From Flavobacterium sp. (lineage in GTDB: Bacteria > Bacteroidota > Bacteroidia > Flavobacteriales > Flavobacteriaceae), in NCBI GenBank assembly GCA_030152225.1, contig JASLHL010000175.1, positions 1-6,296 on the forward strand: a stretch of DNA of 6,296 nt, in the 5' to 3' direction. How positions within the stretch are numbered: the stretch's first letter is position 1; each line of letters starts with the position of its first letter. The notes under the pieces are model-generated. The model had not been told where the DNA came from, did not search any database, and saw only the letters and a program-made list of their open reading frames with translations. This document shows, piece after piece, positions 5,926 to 6,296 of this stretch. The position numbers were made by a program, and so were the translations under genes.

Positions 5926-6029
5926 TTGCGCGGTTTATCTCACTTAGTTAATATTTTGTTTTGGTATTCGATGAATCTTCGATTTGCTCTTTGCTCTTTG
6001 CTCTTTGCTCTTTGCTCTTTGCGCGGTTT
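5925..6029 (+). repeat. 12-bp direct repeats bracketing dispersed repeat copy 2
   Basis: TTTGCGCGGTTT occurs at 5925-5936 and again, identically, at 6018-6029. The pair encloses the core of dispersed repeat copy 2. Its complement AAACCGCGCAAA occurs once in copy 1 (288-299) but not at the other side of that copy. Confidence 0.8.
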
Positions 6030-6030
6030 G
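5937..6030 (-). repeat. Dispersed intergenic repeat, copy 2 (inverted relative to copy 1)
   Basis: The reverse complement carries the same four blocks as copy 1 in the same order: A (6014-6030, identical over 17 bp), B (5977-5987, identical over 11 bp), C (5952-5977, GATTCATCGAA then ACCAAAACAAA, one substitution and one indel) and D (5937-5944, AGTGAGAT). The 26-bp A-B spacer consists entirely of 7-bp repeats here, while in copy 1 it is non-repetitive. The B and C blocks overlap by one base. No protein is encoded. Confidence 0.8.
5983..6022 (+). repeat. Tandem 7-bp repeat TTTGCTC, 5.7 copies
   Basis: Five perfect copies of TTTGCTC are followed by a partial TTTGC. The array sits between blocks B and A of dispersed repeat copy 2 and includes the edges of both. 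Such perfect short tandem repeats are prone to copy-number change by slippage. It has the same period as the G-rich arrays but a different sequence. Confidence 0.92.
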
Positions 6031-6064
6031 TGAACAGTGATTCTCCCTGAGAAATCGTAATATA

Positions 6065-6123
6065 GGGAAAATCGAAACGAAGGGAAAATCAAAACGAAGG
6101 GAAAATCGAAACGAAGGGAAAAT
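6065..6123 (+). repeat. Tandem 17-bp repeat, 3.5 copies
   Basis: The unit GGGAAAATCGAAACGAA occurs at 6065-6081, 6082-6098 (one change, G to A) and 6099-6115, followed by a partial GGGAAAAT at 6116-6123. It resembles the AATCGAAGCGAAGCG stretch inside dispersed repeat copy 1 (333-347), so it may be another building block of the same repeat family. Confidence 0.9.
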
Positions 6124-6140
6124 AAACAGAGATAAAACCC

Positions 6141-6296
6141 TAATTTTTTATTAAAATATAATTTATAAAAAAAATTTATTTTTTTTTTTATTTATATTTT
6201 TTTATATTTGTTTTTAAATTTTTTTATTTTTTTTTTTTTTTTTTAATAATATTTTATTTTTATTTAAATTTAAAACAAATTTTTAATTTTTAATGG
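6141..6296. other. Extremely AT-rich low-complexity tract
   Basis: Only 4 of 156 bases are G or C (6210, 6276, 6295 and 6296). The plus strand is dominated by T, with a run of 18 T at 6227-6244. There is no coding potential. It could be a real intergenic low-complexity tract or a poorly resolved assembly region; the sequence alone cannot distinguish these. Confidence 0.85.

Overview
The window looks like chromosome from a low-GC member of the Bacteroidota, most likely a flavobacterium. A Myroides-like genome is my best guess, but this rests on general impression only. The supporting signs are weak or absent Shine-Dalgarno sequences, AT-rich leaders, promoter-like motifs of the Bacteroidota TTG/TAnnTTTG type, and protein sequences typical of flavobacterial RecG, pirin and OsmC.

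Layout from left to right. Positions 1-133 are the end of an IS3-like insertion sequence, with the first 29 codons of its transposase on the minus strand. It abuts a G-rich array of about twenty 7-bp units (134-272), followed by a dispersed repeat (copy 1, 287-389). Next is a minus-strand gene of unknown function (444-1508). Upstream of it, a strong hairpin with a T tract (1547-1599) ends a minus-strand operon of three genes: pirin (2331-3260), OsmC/Ohr family peroxidase-like protein (1925-2326) and a small GNAT-fold acetyltransferase-like protein (1634-1918). A 520-bp divergent intergenic region (3261-3780) separates this operon from recG on the plus strand (3781-5883). After recG comes a second repeat block: 7-bp units (5891-5925), an inverted copy of the dispersed repeat (5937-6030) carrying a different 7-bp array, a 17-bp tandem repeat (6065-6123), and a tail of almost pure A and T (6141-6296).

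The pirin, OsmC and acetyltransferase genes are packed within 4-6 bp of each other and are probably co-transcribed. Pirin and OsmC suggest a role in redox or peroxide stress, but this is inference. RecG is a housekeeping replication-fork and recombination helicase and appears to have its own promoter.

The least ordinary part of the window is not protein-coding. Two intergenic blocks about 5.5 kb apart share a mosaic repeat made of the same conserved blocks in the same order but in opposite orientation, each associated with 7-bp tandem repeats. No CRISPR array, rRNA or tRNA was found, and no defence or biosynthetic system is evident.
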